Virus record (IMG/VR): IMGVR_UViG_3300027747_002579
Location: 1 to 64,000 of that record
Direction: 5' to 3' (one strand)
From: a virus
Length of the DNA stretch: 64,000 nucleotides
The position numbers were made by a program, and so were the translations under genes. This document shows positions 8,103-15,937 of this stretch, in pieces (positions within the stretch are counted from its first letter, which is position 1; each line of letters starts with the position of its first letter). Below the pieces are notes generated by a model, which had not been told where the DNA came from, did no database searches, and worked only from the letters and a program-made list of their open reading frames with translations.

Positions 8103-9656
8103 ATGGCAATTTCAACAATTCCTGGAGTTACTGGCTTTACATATGCCAGAGTGGCTTCAATGGACAAAAGAGCGGTGGGCAAGCTTACTGATGCTAACCA
8201 CTTAGAAAGTTTTCACTCTACAGAACCTGCAGACTATGATAAGAAAATCATCAGTCTTTACACACAGAGTTCTTTGTATTCTAACGATTTCTTGGACATG
8301 ATTAACAAGTCCACTCCTTTTTATATTGATAATAACAGTGATGCTTGGAAATGGGACATTCAAGTTCCTTACAAGTTTCCTAAAATTATCGATATTCCTA
8401 CAGCAACTTCCAATCTTACAAAACCTGGTATCGATGGTCAAGAATTTTCTCTTGTTCTTGATACTAATGAGTTCTCTAAGAATGCAATTGTATCTGTAGG
8501 CACTCGTCAGTATGGTCCTCGTTTCTACGTAGTTAAAGATCCTCTTCCTTGGAATGCTGGATATTTGTATTCATTCACTCTTGTGTCTGATAACCCTACA
8601 GTGGATTTTGTTAGTTCTACATTCCTTCAGACAGGTATTGAACTTGAATTGATTGACGCTGCAATTGGCGAATTTGATCAAGACTTGTTAGGACTTCCTC
8701 GTTTGGGTGAGAAAATCACTATGTTTGAATCTTTAGGATCAGCATATGGTTATGAGCACAAAATCACTGAGTGGGCTGATGACAAGATGATGAAAGATGC
8801 TTCTGGTAAAGCTTTGGATATTTTGGTGTATGCTCCTCAACGCAGAAACCAACTTCCTTTAACTCGTAACGATGTTAAATGGGAACCATTCATTGAGTTC
8901 TGGATGCGTAAGTCTATGTTAGAATTGAAAGTGAAGCGTATGATTTGGGCTAAACCAGGTACAGTGAAAACTAATGGTTCTAAGCAAGAATTAAAGCGTA
9001 CATCTGCTGGTGTTTACCACAGAATGAGAAACAACGGTAACTTAGTACAATACAATCGTGGTGAATTCACTGCAAACTTAATCAGAAGTGTATTTGGTGA
9101 TCTTTTCTACAGAAGGGTGGACGTTAAAGACCGTAAGGTGAAAATGTACACCAATGAAGCAGGATTTGACGTTTTCCAACAAGCTTTGAAAACAGATGCT
9201 TTAAATTCAGGACTTACTTTCATGGCAGATAGCGGTAATCGTTACATGCAAGGTGAAGGTCAGCACATCACTTACAACTTTGCGTTTGACTCAATGGTCA
9301 CTCGTGAAACTGGTCGTGTAGAGTTGATTCACTTGAAAGAACTTGATCTTCCACAATCAAATTTAGAATTTGGTCAAAACAAAAAATCCACTCCTGTATT
9401 CATGGTATTTGATGTGTCTCCAATGAGCGATGGTTCAATGGTGAACAACATCAGAGAAGTGAGAATGAAAGGTGCTCCTTCTATGACTTGGGGATATATT
9501 GATGGTACTCGTCACCACTTAGGTTTTGCAAAATCTCAAGGTATGAGTTCTGCTAACAAGTTCCCTGGTTATGAAATTTGGATGAAAGATAGATGCGATG
9601 TATTCATCGAAGATTTATCTCGCACAGTTTTGATCGAAGAAATACCACAGTTCTAA
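8103..9656 (+). CDS. Major capsid protein (HK97 fold, crAss-like type)
   Basis: A 517-residue protein whose size and position suit the crAss-like major capsid protein. The segment after residue 40 (DYDKKIISLYTQSSLYSNDFLDMI, then AWKWDIQVPYKFP) is of the kind seen near the N-terminus of crAss-like capsid proteins. Codon use differs from the neighbours: Arg is often CGT, whereas TerL and portal use AGA almost exclusively, and GGT and GCT are common. This fits very high expression. A long hairpin and a structured RNA follow the stop. It would build the icosahedral shell. Confidence 0.85.
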   Translation: MAISTIPGVTGFTYARVASMDKRAVGKLTDANHLESFHSTEPADYDKKIISLYTQSSLYSNDFLDMINKSTPFYIDNNSDAWKWDIQVPYKFPKIIDIPTATSNLTKPGIDGQEFSLVLDTNEFSKNAIVSVGTRQYGPRFYVVKDPLPWNAGYLYSFTLVSDNPTVDFVSSTFLQTGIELELIDAAIGEFDQDLLGLPRLGEKITMFESLGSAYGYEHKITEWADDKMMKDASGKALDILVYAPQRRNQLPLTRNDVKWEPFIEFWMRKSMLELKVKRMIWAKPGTVKTNGSKQELKRTSAGVYHRMRNNGNLVQYNRGEFTANLIRSVFGDLFYRRVDVKDRKVKMYTNEAGFDVFQQALKTDALNSGLTFMADSGNRYMQGEGQHITYNFAFDSMVTRETGRVELIHLKELDLPQSNLEFGQNKKSTPVFMVFDVSPMSDGSMVNNIREVRMKGAPSMTWGYIDGTRHHLGFAKSQGMSSANKFPGYEIWMKDRCDVFIEDLSRTVLIEEIPQF

Positions 9657-9721
9657 TAATCCCCCTAGGAATAGTATTTCTAGACCTACACACACTAGCA
9701 ATAGTGTTTATACATCCTACC

Positions 9722-9762
9722 AAGAAGAATCTCCCCCCACCTCCAAGTGGGGGAGTCTTCTT
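9722..9762 (+). terminator. Long hairpin downstream of the capsid gene
   Basis: AAGAAGA (9722-9728) pairs with TCTTCTT (9756-9762), and CTCCCCC-CAC (9731-9740) pairs with GTGGGGGAG (9747-9755) with one bulged C and a 2-base internal bulge. The result is a stem of about 16 pairs with a small loop. There is no T-run after it, so it may stabilise the 3' end of the capsid mRNA or only partly terminate transcription. Confidence 0.5.
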
Positions 9763-9767
9763 ACATA

Positions 9768-9825
9768 CAGAATGAAGAATTAAGGTGATAACTTAATTGC
9801 TATCTCTTCGATGAGGATCATTCTG
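9768..9825 (+). ncRNA. tRNA-like three-way-junction RNA lacking a D arm
   Basis: A 7-bp closing stem forms between 9768-9774 (CAGAATG) and 9819-9825 (CATTCTG). Inside it, a perfect 7-bp stem (9778-9784 with 9792-9798) carries a 7-base loop GTGATAA. An adjacent weaker 5-position arm (9802-9806 with 9814-9818; one wobble and one mismatch) carries the 7-base loop TTCGATG. Laid on a tRNA, these are acceptor, anticodon (U33, anticodon GAT) and T arms, with three bases where the D arm should be. The 3' end reads CAA, not CCA. Either a degenerate tRNA, a tRNA mimic, or a structured leader of the next gene. Confidence 0.4.
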
Positions 9826-9861
9826 CAAAAACAAAATAAAAAAAACCAAAACAACTAAATA

Positions 9862-10830
9862 ATGGCAAAGATAGGAAAAATCTCTACGTTAAAGAAAGAG
9901 TATAACAATAGTCAATTGCAAACAATGCAAGGAGGACTTTCTCAAAAAGGTATGACAAGAGTTCCTGGAACAGGAGTGTTCAAGTATCCATATAGAGAAA
10001 TCGATGGTCAATATAGAACAGGATTGAATCCAAATGCTTCATATATTAAACGCATCAGCGATCCTCTTGAGAGAGAATTAGAAATTGAAAGAGTTACCAA
10101 CCTAAAAACAAAACTAGAAGATGCATTAGGAGGAGTGGACTTAGGTCCTCGTTCTACATTCTGGAACAGCGGTCTTAGTGCATCAGAATATGACACTACA
10201 CATGTTCAACCTGTAAAACTTCTAGATGGTGACAACTATTTTGATTTTTCAAACCCTATGTTAGAACTCGCTTTTTCTTGGCTGAGAGTACATCCTACAA
10301 TTGCCAGCTCCTATCAAGCTTGGGAAAGAGGTGAATTTCCTGCTGATACACAATTTTATGTTGTTGATGATGAATTAGAAAGTACAATATTGTTTAAGAA
10401 GAAACAAATTGTAAACAAAGCAATTAGTAAGTTTGATGCGATGGGTCCAGATAAGAAACAAAAAGTTGCAAGACTTTTAGGACTTCCCGTAACATCTGAC
10501 ACAAAAGAAGAAGTGGTTTACAATTTAGTAGATAATCTTCTTAAAGATGTAGAATTTAAAACAGGAAAATATCAAGGACTTTCAACAATAGAAGTTTTTA
10601 CAAGATTTGCTGACATGAAAGAAAATCTTTTACACGTTAGAGACTTAGTAAAACAAGCAGTTCAACATTCCATCTATAGATTGAAACCAAATGGTAAAGT
10701 TTATGAAGGTGAATTTGAGATAGCAAAAGACGAAGATGATTTGATTAAGTTTCTTGTAGATGATAATAATCAAGATGAGCTTCTTACGCTTGAACAGAAA
10801 TTAAAAATGAAAAAACTAGCATCAACATGA
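9862..10830 (+). CDS. Head/neck structural protein, unassigned
   Basis: A 322-residue soluble protein following the capsid gene. The N-terminus is basic (MAKIGKISTLKKEYNN), with a Gly/Thr-rich segment, then a mixed alpha/beta body and a charged helical C-terminus (DDNNQDELLTLEQKLKMKK). Its stop overlaps the next ATG by 4 bases. By position it could be an auxiliary capsid or head-completion protein. No motif was recognised. Its 5' leader holds the tRNA-like RNA fold. Confidence 0.6.
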   Translation: MAKIGKISTLKKEYNNSQLQTMQGGLSQKGMTRVPGTGVFKYPYREIDGQYRTGLNPNASYIKRISDPLERELEIERVTNLKTKLEDALGGVDLGPRSTFWNSGLSASEYDTTHVQPVKLLDGDNYFDFSNPMLELAFSWLRVHPTIASSYQAWERGEFPADTQFYVVDDELESTILFKKKQIVNKAISKFDAMGPDKKQKVARLLGLPVTSDTKEEVVYNLVDNLLKDVEFKTGKYQGLSTIEVFTRFADMKENLLHVRDLVKQAVQHSIYRLKPNGKVYEGEFEIAKDEDDLIKFLVDDNNQDELLTLEQKLKMKKLAST

Positions 10831-11558
10831 TACCAGTAGATAGTTTATTATACAAGATTGATCAGAAACTAAATAAACTATCAACAAATGACCATCAACA
10901 AATTCCATTAGAAGACAAAATCTTAGCTCTTAATGAAGCTCAGATTAAGTTGATAAAACAAAAAGTTGATGGTGATAGCACTGTAAGTGGGTTAGGACTT
11001 GATGCTTTTAAAAAGAGATACGAAGATTTACAGAAGCTTGTTGAGCCTTATGAGAAACATGCGTTAGACTTAGTTTTAGCTGATGAAAACATGAATAAGT
11101 GGACAACTTCTCTTTTAAATCTTACGCCTGCATACATGTTTTATATAGATTGTTATTTAACAGCAGACAAAGGAAGATGTAAAGATAGAATAATATACAT
11201 AAACAAAGATTTAACCAAACATGGTGATCTTTCTATGTTTCTAACAAACACTCATTACAAACCATCTTTCGAATATCAAGAAACATTCAATATCATTTCT
11301 TCAGATAGTATAGGAATATTTACAGACGGAACATTCATTCCAAAAAAACTTCATCTCTCATACATGCGTTATCCTCAATACATAGACAAAGAAGGCTATG
11401 TGAAATTGAATGGGACAGATTCTACAAATCAGGATTGTGAATTGAAAAACTATTTAGAAGATGAACTTGTTGATTTGACAGTTCAAAATTTAGCAATGTA
11501 CACAGAAAATCAAAGTGCTGTTCAAAATTCAGCATTTAGAATAAAAACAAACGAATAA
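10827..11558 (+). CDS. Structural protein, unassigned (243 aa)
   Basis: A 243-residue protein overlapping the upstream gene by 4 bases. The N-terminal half is helical (KIDQKLNKLS, EDKILALNEAQIKLIKQK); the C-terminal half is strand-rich, with SLGIFTDGTFIP-like and LHLSYMRYPQYIDKEGYVKL segments. Such a helix-bundle-plus-beta layout and the location suggest a head-tail connector or adaptor. This is position-based; no diagnostic motif is visible. Confidence 0.55.
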   Translation: MIPVDSLLYKIDQKLNKLSTNDHQQIPLEDKILALNEAQIKLIKQKVDGDSTVSGLGLDAFKKRYEDLQKLVEPYEKHALDLVLADENMNKWTTSLLNLTPAYMFYIDCYLTADKGRCKDRIIYINKDLTKHGDLSMFLTNTHYKPSFEYQETFNIISSDSIGIFTDGTFIPKKLHLSYMRYPQYIDKEGYVKLNGTDSTNQDCELKNYLEDELVDLTVQNLAMYTENQSAVQNSAFRIKTNE

Positions 11559-11585
11559 TTATTTAAAACAATAAATTAAAATAAA

Positions 11586-12785
11586 ATGGCAGATTTTTCT
11601 CTAACTACGCTCTTCGTAGTTCCTACAGCCCAAACTTCATTACCTACCACAGGAAGCACTCAAGATTTGACTGCTGGTCAACTTGGTATTTTCACTGATG
11701 CTTATGTTCCAAGTGCAACAGCTGCAACACTTGCTGCTGCTCCTTACATTTATATTGCTCAAGGTAGAGGTAACACCTACTTGCAAGGTTCTAAAAGATC
11801 AGACAAGATTTCTGGTAAGAACAACGCAGGCACTGGAAGAAACGTCACTGAATGGTATAAAGTGAGTGGTATTGCTTATGCTACAACTCAAATCACTAAA
11901 GTGAGTGGATTTAATGTAAAATGTGGAGATGTTGTCACTTTAACATTACGTGCACACTCTTCTTACATTGACACCTTGTATTTCAACGGTTTCACTCGTT
12001 CTGTAACTGTACAAGCTCCTTGTTGCGATTGTGGTGCAAGCGGTTGTGACAATGTTGATGTTCCTGCATTAATTGATCAATTCATTGCAAAACTTACACA
12101 AAAAGCTCCTGGTATCAACCCTGATAACATTAGCTTTAGCACATTCTTCACATTTGCAAGAGTGGGAACTGGTTCTACAGCATATTTGCAAATCACTGGT
12201 AAAGCTCTTACTAAATATGGTGTTCCTTGTGACGTTGCTGCATTCCCTTATGAGTATGACAGAATGTACTTCAGAACATTTGTATATTCAGGTCCTGCAA
12301 CCACTGCTGACTTCATCGTAGCTGACAACTGTAATATCGTTGCCACTGCTACAGTGTTACAACGTGCTTCTTACCCTGCTGGAGGTTCTGACGAAATCAC
12401 TCAACTTGAGAAGAATTATTATTCTTACCAAGCTGGTTATTTAAAGCATCTCTACAGAATGGCTGGATACAATCAAAACTTTGAAAGTTATGTATCTGCT
12501 AACACCACTTATGACACTTATTACATCAGATTTACAGAATACGATAAGAGTGCTTATCAGTGGGGTGATTATATTCCTCAAGAAAGCATGGTGATTATAG
12601 CTGTATTGGCTGGAGGTTCTCTTGCTACAGCAATTGAAGCTGCTTTGGCTGGTGTAACTAGTACATGGGCTGGTCCTTTAGGATTGTACACTGACAACAG
12701 TGCTCCTGCTCCATCAACTACTACTTCTACCACTACCACTGGTACTTCTACCACCACCACTACCACAACCACTTTGATTCCTTAA
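11586..12785 (+). CDS. Abundant virion protein with Cys cluster and Thr-rich tail
   Basis: A 399-residue strand-rich protein. Its codon use resembles the capsid gene (CGT for Arg, GGT, GCT), suggesting abundance. Residues 146-154 hold a Cys cluster (CCDCGASGC). The C-terminus from about residue 378 (nt 12717-12773) is a run of Thr with Ser and Gly, resembling a mucin-like stalk. A perfect 7-bp hairpin (11603-11621) lies just inside the coding start. A head-decoration protein or head-fiber subunit fits these features; it could also be a major tail component. A strong hairpin follows the stop. Confidence 0.65.
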   Translation: MADFSLTTLFVVPTAQTSLPTTGSTQDLTAGQLGIFTDAYVPSATAATLAAAPYIYIAQGRGNTYLQGSKRSDKISGKNNAGTGRNVTEWYKVSGIAYATTQITKVSGFNVKCGDVVTLTLRAHSSYIDTLYFNGFTRSVTVQAPCCDCGASGCDNVDVPALIDQFIAKLTQKAPGINPDNISFSTFFTFARVGTGSTAYLQITGKALTKYGVPCDVAAFPYEYDRMYFRTFVYSGPATTADFIVADNCNIVATATVLQRASYPAGGSDEITQLEKNYYSYQAGYLKHLYRMAGYNQNFESYVSANTTYDTYYIRFTEYDKSAYQWGDYIPQESMVIIAVLAGGSLATAIEAALAGVTSTWAGPLGLYTDNSAPAPSTTTSTTTTGTSTTTTTTTTLIP

Positions 12786-12809
12786 TCAATAAATAACAAA
12801 TCATAACCC

Positions 12810-12850
12810 TATGCCAGAGGTGAGAGAGGATTTCTCAATCCTCTGGCATA
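12810..12850 (+). terminator. Strong hairpin after the abundant virion protein gene
   Basis: TATGCCAGAGG (12810-12820) pairs perfectly with CCTCTGGCATA (12840-12850), and TGAGA (12821-12825) pairs with TCTCA (12833-12837), giving about 16 pairs. AT-rich sequence without a clean T-run follows. It lies in the gap before the next ATG at 12867, so it could terminate transcription or protect the upstream message. Confidence 0.55.
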
Positions 12851-12866
12851 ATTATTTATAGAGATT

Positions 12867-13418
12867 ATGCCAACATTGCATTTAGATATATTAGTTATTG
12901 ACACTCACGATAGTAGAACATTAGGGATAGCAGACATATCAACTTATGCTACAACACCTTCTGCTCCTACAATAACTATCACTGTACCAGGATTTAACCC
13001 TTTACCAATTCCTTTTGTACCAAATAGTTTTAATGTATTCAATTCTGCAACGTTAGGACTTTCTTCTGCAGGGGTATACAATCCTATTCCTGATGGCATT
13101 TATTATTTAAAATATTCAATTGCTCCTGCAAATGTAAATTTTGTAGATAAAACATTCATGAGAGTGGAAAATCTTCAACAGAAGTTTGATGAAGCTTTTA
13201 TGAAATTGGATATGATGGAGTGTGATTATGCAATTAAGAAACAACAGAAGGTGGAATTGAATAGTATTTACTATTTCATACAAGGATCAATTGCTGCAGC
13301 AAATAATTGTGCTGTAGAAACATCAAATAAACTTTACAATCAAGCAAGTAAAATGCTTGATCATTTTATAACCAATGGTTGCAACTGTTCAGGAAACAAC
13401 TATTTTAATAATTACTAG
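12867..13418 (+). CDS. Structural protein, unassigned (183 aa)
   Basis: A 183-residue protein. The N-terminal half is strand-rich with Pro/Thr (TPSAPTITITVPGFNPLP). The C-terminal half is helical (LQQKFDEAFMKLDMMECDYAIKKQQKVELN) and ends with NGCNCSGNNYF. The mixture resembles small fiber-attachment or head-fiber-base proteins. Genes on both sides are small and Cys-containing, so they may assemble together. No family recognised. Confidence 0.55.
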   Translation: MPTLHLDILVIDTHDSRTLGIADISTYATTPSAPTITITVPGFNPLPIPFVPNSFNVFNSATLGLSSAGVYNPIPDGIYYLKYSIAPANVNFVDKTFMRVENLQQKFDEAFMKLDMMECDYAIKKQQKVELNSIYYFIQGSIAAANNCAVETSNKLYNQASKMLDHFITNGCNCSGNNYFNNY

Positions 13419-13419
13419 A

Positions 13420-13515
13420 ATGGCAAACTGTAATCAATGCGGAGCAAATGTAGGATGTGGATGTAATCTAACAAATGGTTTATGTGCATATTGTGCAGGA
13501 ACTCTAAAAAAATAA
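13420..13515 (+). CDS. 31-residue Cys-rich (zinc-binding) miniprotein
   Basis: The reading frame starts one base after the previous stop and ends 4 bases before the next ATG. The 31-residue product has six cysteines: C4-x2-C7, C13-x-C15 and C22-x2-C25, a zinc-ribbon or knuckle spacing. Snug placement in the operon and the regular cysteine pattern argue it is real despite its size. Function unknown; it may bind zinc or form disulfides with neighbouring Cys-rich virion proteins. Confidence 0.55.
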   Translation: MANCNQCGANVGCGCNLTNGLCAYCAGTLKK

Positions 13516-13519
13516 AACT

Positions 13520-13786
13520 ATGCTTTCTCCAAGACTTACTAATTGTGTAGATTGTACAACAGTGTCAGCATTACTTGCAGATATTGATTGCAAACTCACA
13601 ACATTAGCTAACAATCAATATAACAATATTGTATTTATATTAAACAAACCTTTCCCAGACACAGTGTTGGGAGATTTGTTAAACTATAAAAGAATATTGA
13701 CAAACAGGTTGTGCAATCCTGATTATGCTTGCACTTATTCTACAGAACAAATAGCAAGTAGAGTCAAATTATTAATTCATAAATAA
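13520..13786 (+). CDS. Small Cys-containing hypothetical protein (88 aa)
   Basis: An 88-residue protein with an N-terminal CVDC motif, a helix (VSALLADIDCKLTTLANNQYNN) and further cysteines near the C-terminus. It is encoded between a Cys-rich miniprotein and a collar-domain fiber, with 10 bases or fewer between genes. A role as fiber base or adaptor is inferred from position only. Confidence 0.5.
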   Translation: MLSPRLTNCVDCTTVSALLADIDCKLTTLANNQYNNIVFILNKPFPDTVLGDLLNYKRILTNRLCNPDYACTYSTEQIASRVKLLIHK

Positions 13787-13796
13787 AATTTACAAT

Positions 13797-14933
13797 ATGT
13801 CTTGTACAAATTGTTTCAACGGATGTCCAGAAACAGGTTCAGATAAATGTATTCAGTATACAGGAATAGGAAGTGAAGTGTTAGGTATTTCTACAGGAGA
13901 TACATTATTAAGTGTAGAGAATGTATTAATCAACAGAGTGGTATCATTTCTTGACGGATCAGGGATTAGAATCACTACTCTTCAAGATTATCTTTGTGCA
14001 TTAATAACACCTTATTTAGACAATACACAAGATCCTACACTTCCAGAAGTGTTGGTGGCATTTGAGCGAGCTCTTTGTGATTTACAAACACAAACAACAG
14101 CTGTAACAAACACGGTGATAGGTCTTAATACTGGATATACAACAACTTGTTTGTCTGGCGTAAGCTCATCATCCACTATTAAACAGGTGGTGCAGGCAAT
14201 AATAGTGAAACTTTGCTCTGTTTCTACAGATCTAACAGCTCTCACAACAAACGTAAACACAAACTACGTAAAACTAGCAGATTTAAACTCTCTAATAGCA
14301 GCCTATCTACAGAGCATTGCTCCATCAGCACAATACTACACTAAGATGGTGCCTTACACTGTTGTTGAGTATTATGGTTCTCTTGCAGGAAACTTTGATG
14401 TAACAGGAAAAGGAATTGCAGCTACAGGATGGGACAAAGTGTATTTGTGTAATGGTTTAAATGGCACTCCTGATAAAAGAGGAAGAGCCACTGTTGGTGC
14501 TATTATAAGTGTAGGTGGAGGAGCTCTTGATTCAGAAGTTAATCCTGCTTCTTCAGCTTTCAATCCCAATTATGCATTGAATACAAAAGCAGGAACAAAC
14601 AGCGTTACGCTTTCTGAAAGCACAATGCCTTCTCACAATCATGCGACAACTGCTACAGATAGTGGACATTTCCATTACACTTCTTCAGAATCTGTAAATT
14701 CAGGAGCAGGAGCAGTTAGTGTAAATTCAACGCATCCAATAGGTATAACTAAGAATGACGGCAATCAAACAAGAAATTATGATTTGGTGATTGGCAATGT
14801 GCCTGCAATATATGGAATAACAAGCACTAACAGTGCAAATATAGTTGTAACAAATCCTCCAAAGGGTGGCGGTCTACCTCACGCAAATATTCAACCTGTA
14901 ATATCAGCATATTACATAATGTACATACCTTGA
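13797..14933 (+). CDS. Tail-fiber-like protein with phage collar domain
   Basis: A 378-residue protein. Residues 1-50 form a Cys-containing N-terminal module (CTNCFNGCPE, then YTG...LGISTGDT) that is also found at the start of the gene at 57342. Helical/linker segments follow to about residue 190. The C-terminal part matches the phage tail-collar pattern: GWDKVYLCNG, TPDKRGRATVG, SESTMPSHNH and a final NIQPVISAYYIMYI. Collar domains occur at the ends of fibers in phages and in related bacterial surface proteins. Likely a virion appendage contacting the host. Confidence 0.75.
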   Translation: MSCTNCFNGCPETGSDKCIQYTGIGSEVLGISTGDTLLSVENVLINRVVSFLDGSGIRITTLQDYLCALITPYLDNTQDPTLPEVLVAFERALCDLQTQTTAVTNTVIGLNTGYTTTCLSGVSSSSTIKQVVQAIIVKLCSVSTDLTALTTNVNTNYVKLADLNSLIAAYLQSIAPSAQYYTKMVPYTVVEYYGSLAGNFDVTGKGIAATGWDKVYLCNGLNGTPDKRGRATVGAIISVGGGALDSEVNPASSAFNPNYALNTKAGTNSVTLSESTMPSHNHATTATDSGHFHYTSSESVNSGAGAVSVNSTHPIGITKNDGNQTRNYDLVIGNVPAIYGITSTNSANIVVTNPPKGGGLPHANIQPVISAYYIMYIP

Positions 14934-14958
14934 TTTTAAATAAATAAAATTTACCACC

Positions 14959-15276
14959 ATGTCATGTGTTCCAGGAATGCCTTGCTACACTCAAACTGTA
15001 GTTTATTCTAATGAATGTGATGCTTGTAAACCTCTTACAACATCTGACGATGTGTATTACTCAGCATCGAATCTTCCTAACACAGGAATAAACTTCAAAG
15101 ACTCTCTAACATTGGCTCTACAGAAGATAGATGCAGAATTTGATCCAATTACATTAGCCTCAACAATACTTGCAACAATTGCTACAAACTATCAAACAAA
15201 AGCATTGTTCTGTAACCTTGTAACAAGTTGTGCCACTTTCTCCACCACTACATCTACAACCACCACACATTTATAA
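14959..15276 (+). CDS. Small appendage protein with Thr-rich C-terminus
   Basis: A 105-residue protein. It has a Cys-rich N-terminus (MSCVPGMPCYTQ, ECDAC) and a segment SLTLALQKIDAEFDP that resembles SLQKIDAKIQ in the gene at 57342. It ends in a Ser/Thr run (STTTSTTTTHL) like those of four other proteins in the window. It looks like an N-terminal attachment module joined to a Thr-rich tail with no terminal domain. Possibly the partner of the next, beta-rich protein. Confidence 0.55.
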   Translation: MSCVPGMPCYTQTVVYSNECDACKPLTTSDDVYYSASNLPNTGINFKDSLTLALQKIDAEFDPITLASTILATIATNYQTKALFCNLVTSCATFSTTTSTTTTHL

Positions 15277-15287
15277 AACATTAAACT

Positions 15288-15776
15288 ATGACAGTAGTAA
15301 TAACATTAACTACAGCAGGAACAAATACAGGACCTTTTAATCTATATTCTAATGTTGATGGATTCACATCAGCATTTGCAACAGGAATATCAAAATCAGC
15401 TCTCCTTGCTGGATATACATCAACAGCGGTTCCTAACGGAGCAACAGTTGTAAGAGCTCTTTCTACAGGAACAGATTGTAATGGTTCATATGTAGATATG
15501 AATATTAGTGGACTTCCTACATATTACACATATTTAATAAGCGGCACCACTCAAATGAACAATTCTGATGCATGTACAAACTTAACCACTCCTAATACAG
15601 TGTATTCAAAAGAAGCCAATTCAGATATTGTAATAAATTTTTACACAAACAGTCTTTGTACAATTCTTTTCTCAGGAGATGGAAATTATTACAAATATCG
15701 TCTTCAGAGCTCTTCTTCATTCTATTCTGCACAAATAAATGGAACATCTCCTCTTACTAATATATCACCTTGTTAA
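15288..15776 (+). CDS. Beta-rich appendage protein (162 aa)
   Basis: A 162-residue protein dominated by beta strands and small residues (ITLTTAGTNTGPFNLYSNVD, ALLAGYTSTAVPNGATVVRAL). It has scattered cysteines at GTDCNGSY and near the C-terminus. It looks like an Ig-like or fiber-tip sandwich, but a specific family cannot be named. It follows a protein ending in a Thr-rich run by 11 bases and is itself followed by an intrinsic terminator, so it ends the transcription unit. Confidence 0.55.
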   Translation: MTVVITLTTAGTNTGPFNLYSNVDGFTSAFATGISKSALLAGYTSTAVPNGATVVRALSTGTDCNGSYVDMNISGLPTYYTYLISGTTQMNNSDACTNLTTPNTVYSKEANSDIVINFYTNSLCTILFSGDGNYYKYRLQSSSSFYSAQINGTSPLTNISPC

Positions 15777-15812
15777 AAACACGGTTTGTTTGTTGGTTTA
15801 CAGACCTGTGTA

Positions 15813-15839
15813 CCCTGCCTTTTCTAAGGCGGGGTTTTT
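15813..15839 (+). terminator. Intrinsic (rho-independent) terminator
   Basis: A 9-bp stem, CCCTGCCTT (15813-15821) with AAGGCGGGG (15826-15834), includes one G-T pair and has a 4-base loop TTCT. It is followed immediately by TTTTT. This is the clearest terminator in the window and separates the head/appendage genes from the metallophosphoesterase gene. Confidence 0.85.
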
Positions 15840-15882
15840 AATTAATAGAGTTAACCTATATAATCTAATTGGTTAAATTAAT

Positions 15883-15924
15883 TTTGTTTTTTTAAAAATA
15901 CCGTCTATCTTTGTTGTAAATTTG
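15883..15924 (+). promoter_or_regulatory. Bacteroidota-type promoter for the metallophosphoesterase gene
   Basis: TTTG at 15883-15886, a 19-base spacer and TATCTTTG at 15906-15913 match the Bacteroidota sigma-factor consensus completely. A second -7-like match, TAAATTTG, overlaps downstream at 15917-15924. The ATG is at 15938. Coming right after the terminator, this should start a fresh host-polymerase transcript. Confidence 0.8.
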
Positions 15925-15937
15925 ATAAATTTTTTGT

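Noticed and set aside
9593-9775. 60-residue + strand frame spanning the end of the capsid gene and the hairpin
   Set aside because: It overlaps the capsid C-terminus out of frame and crosses two RNA stems; composition is not protein-like.
9768-9825. Standard tRNA gene
   Set aside because: There is no D arm, the T stem is imperfect and there is no CCA end, so I report it only as a tRNA-like structure.
9768-9825. Hammerhead ribozyme
   Set aside because: The three-way junction lacks the conserved CUGANGA and GAAA core on either strand.
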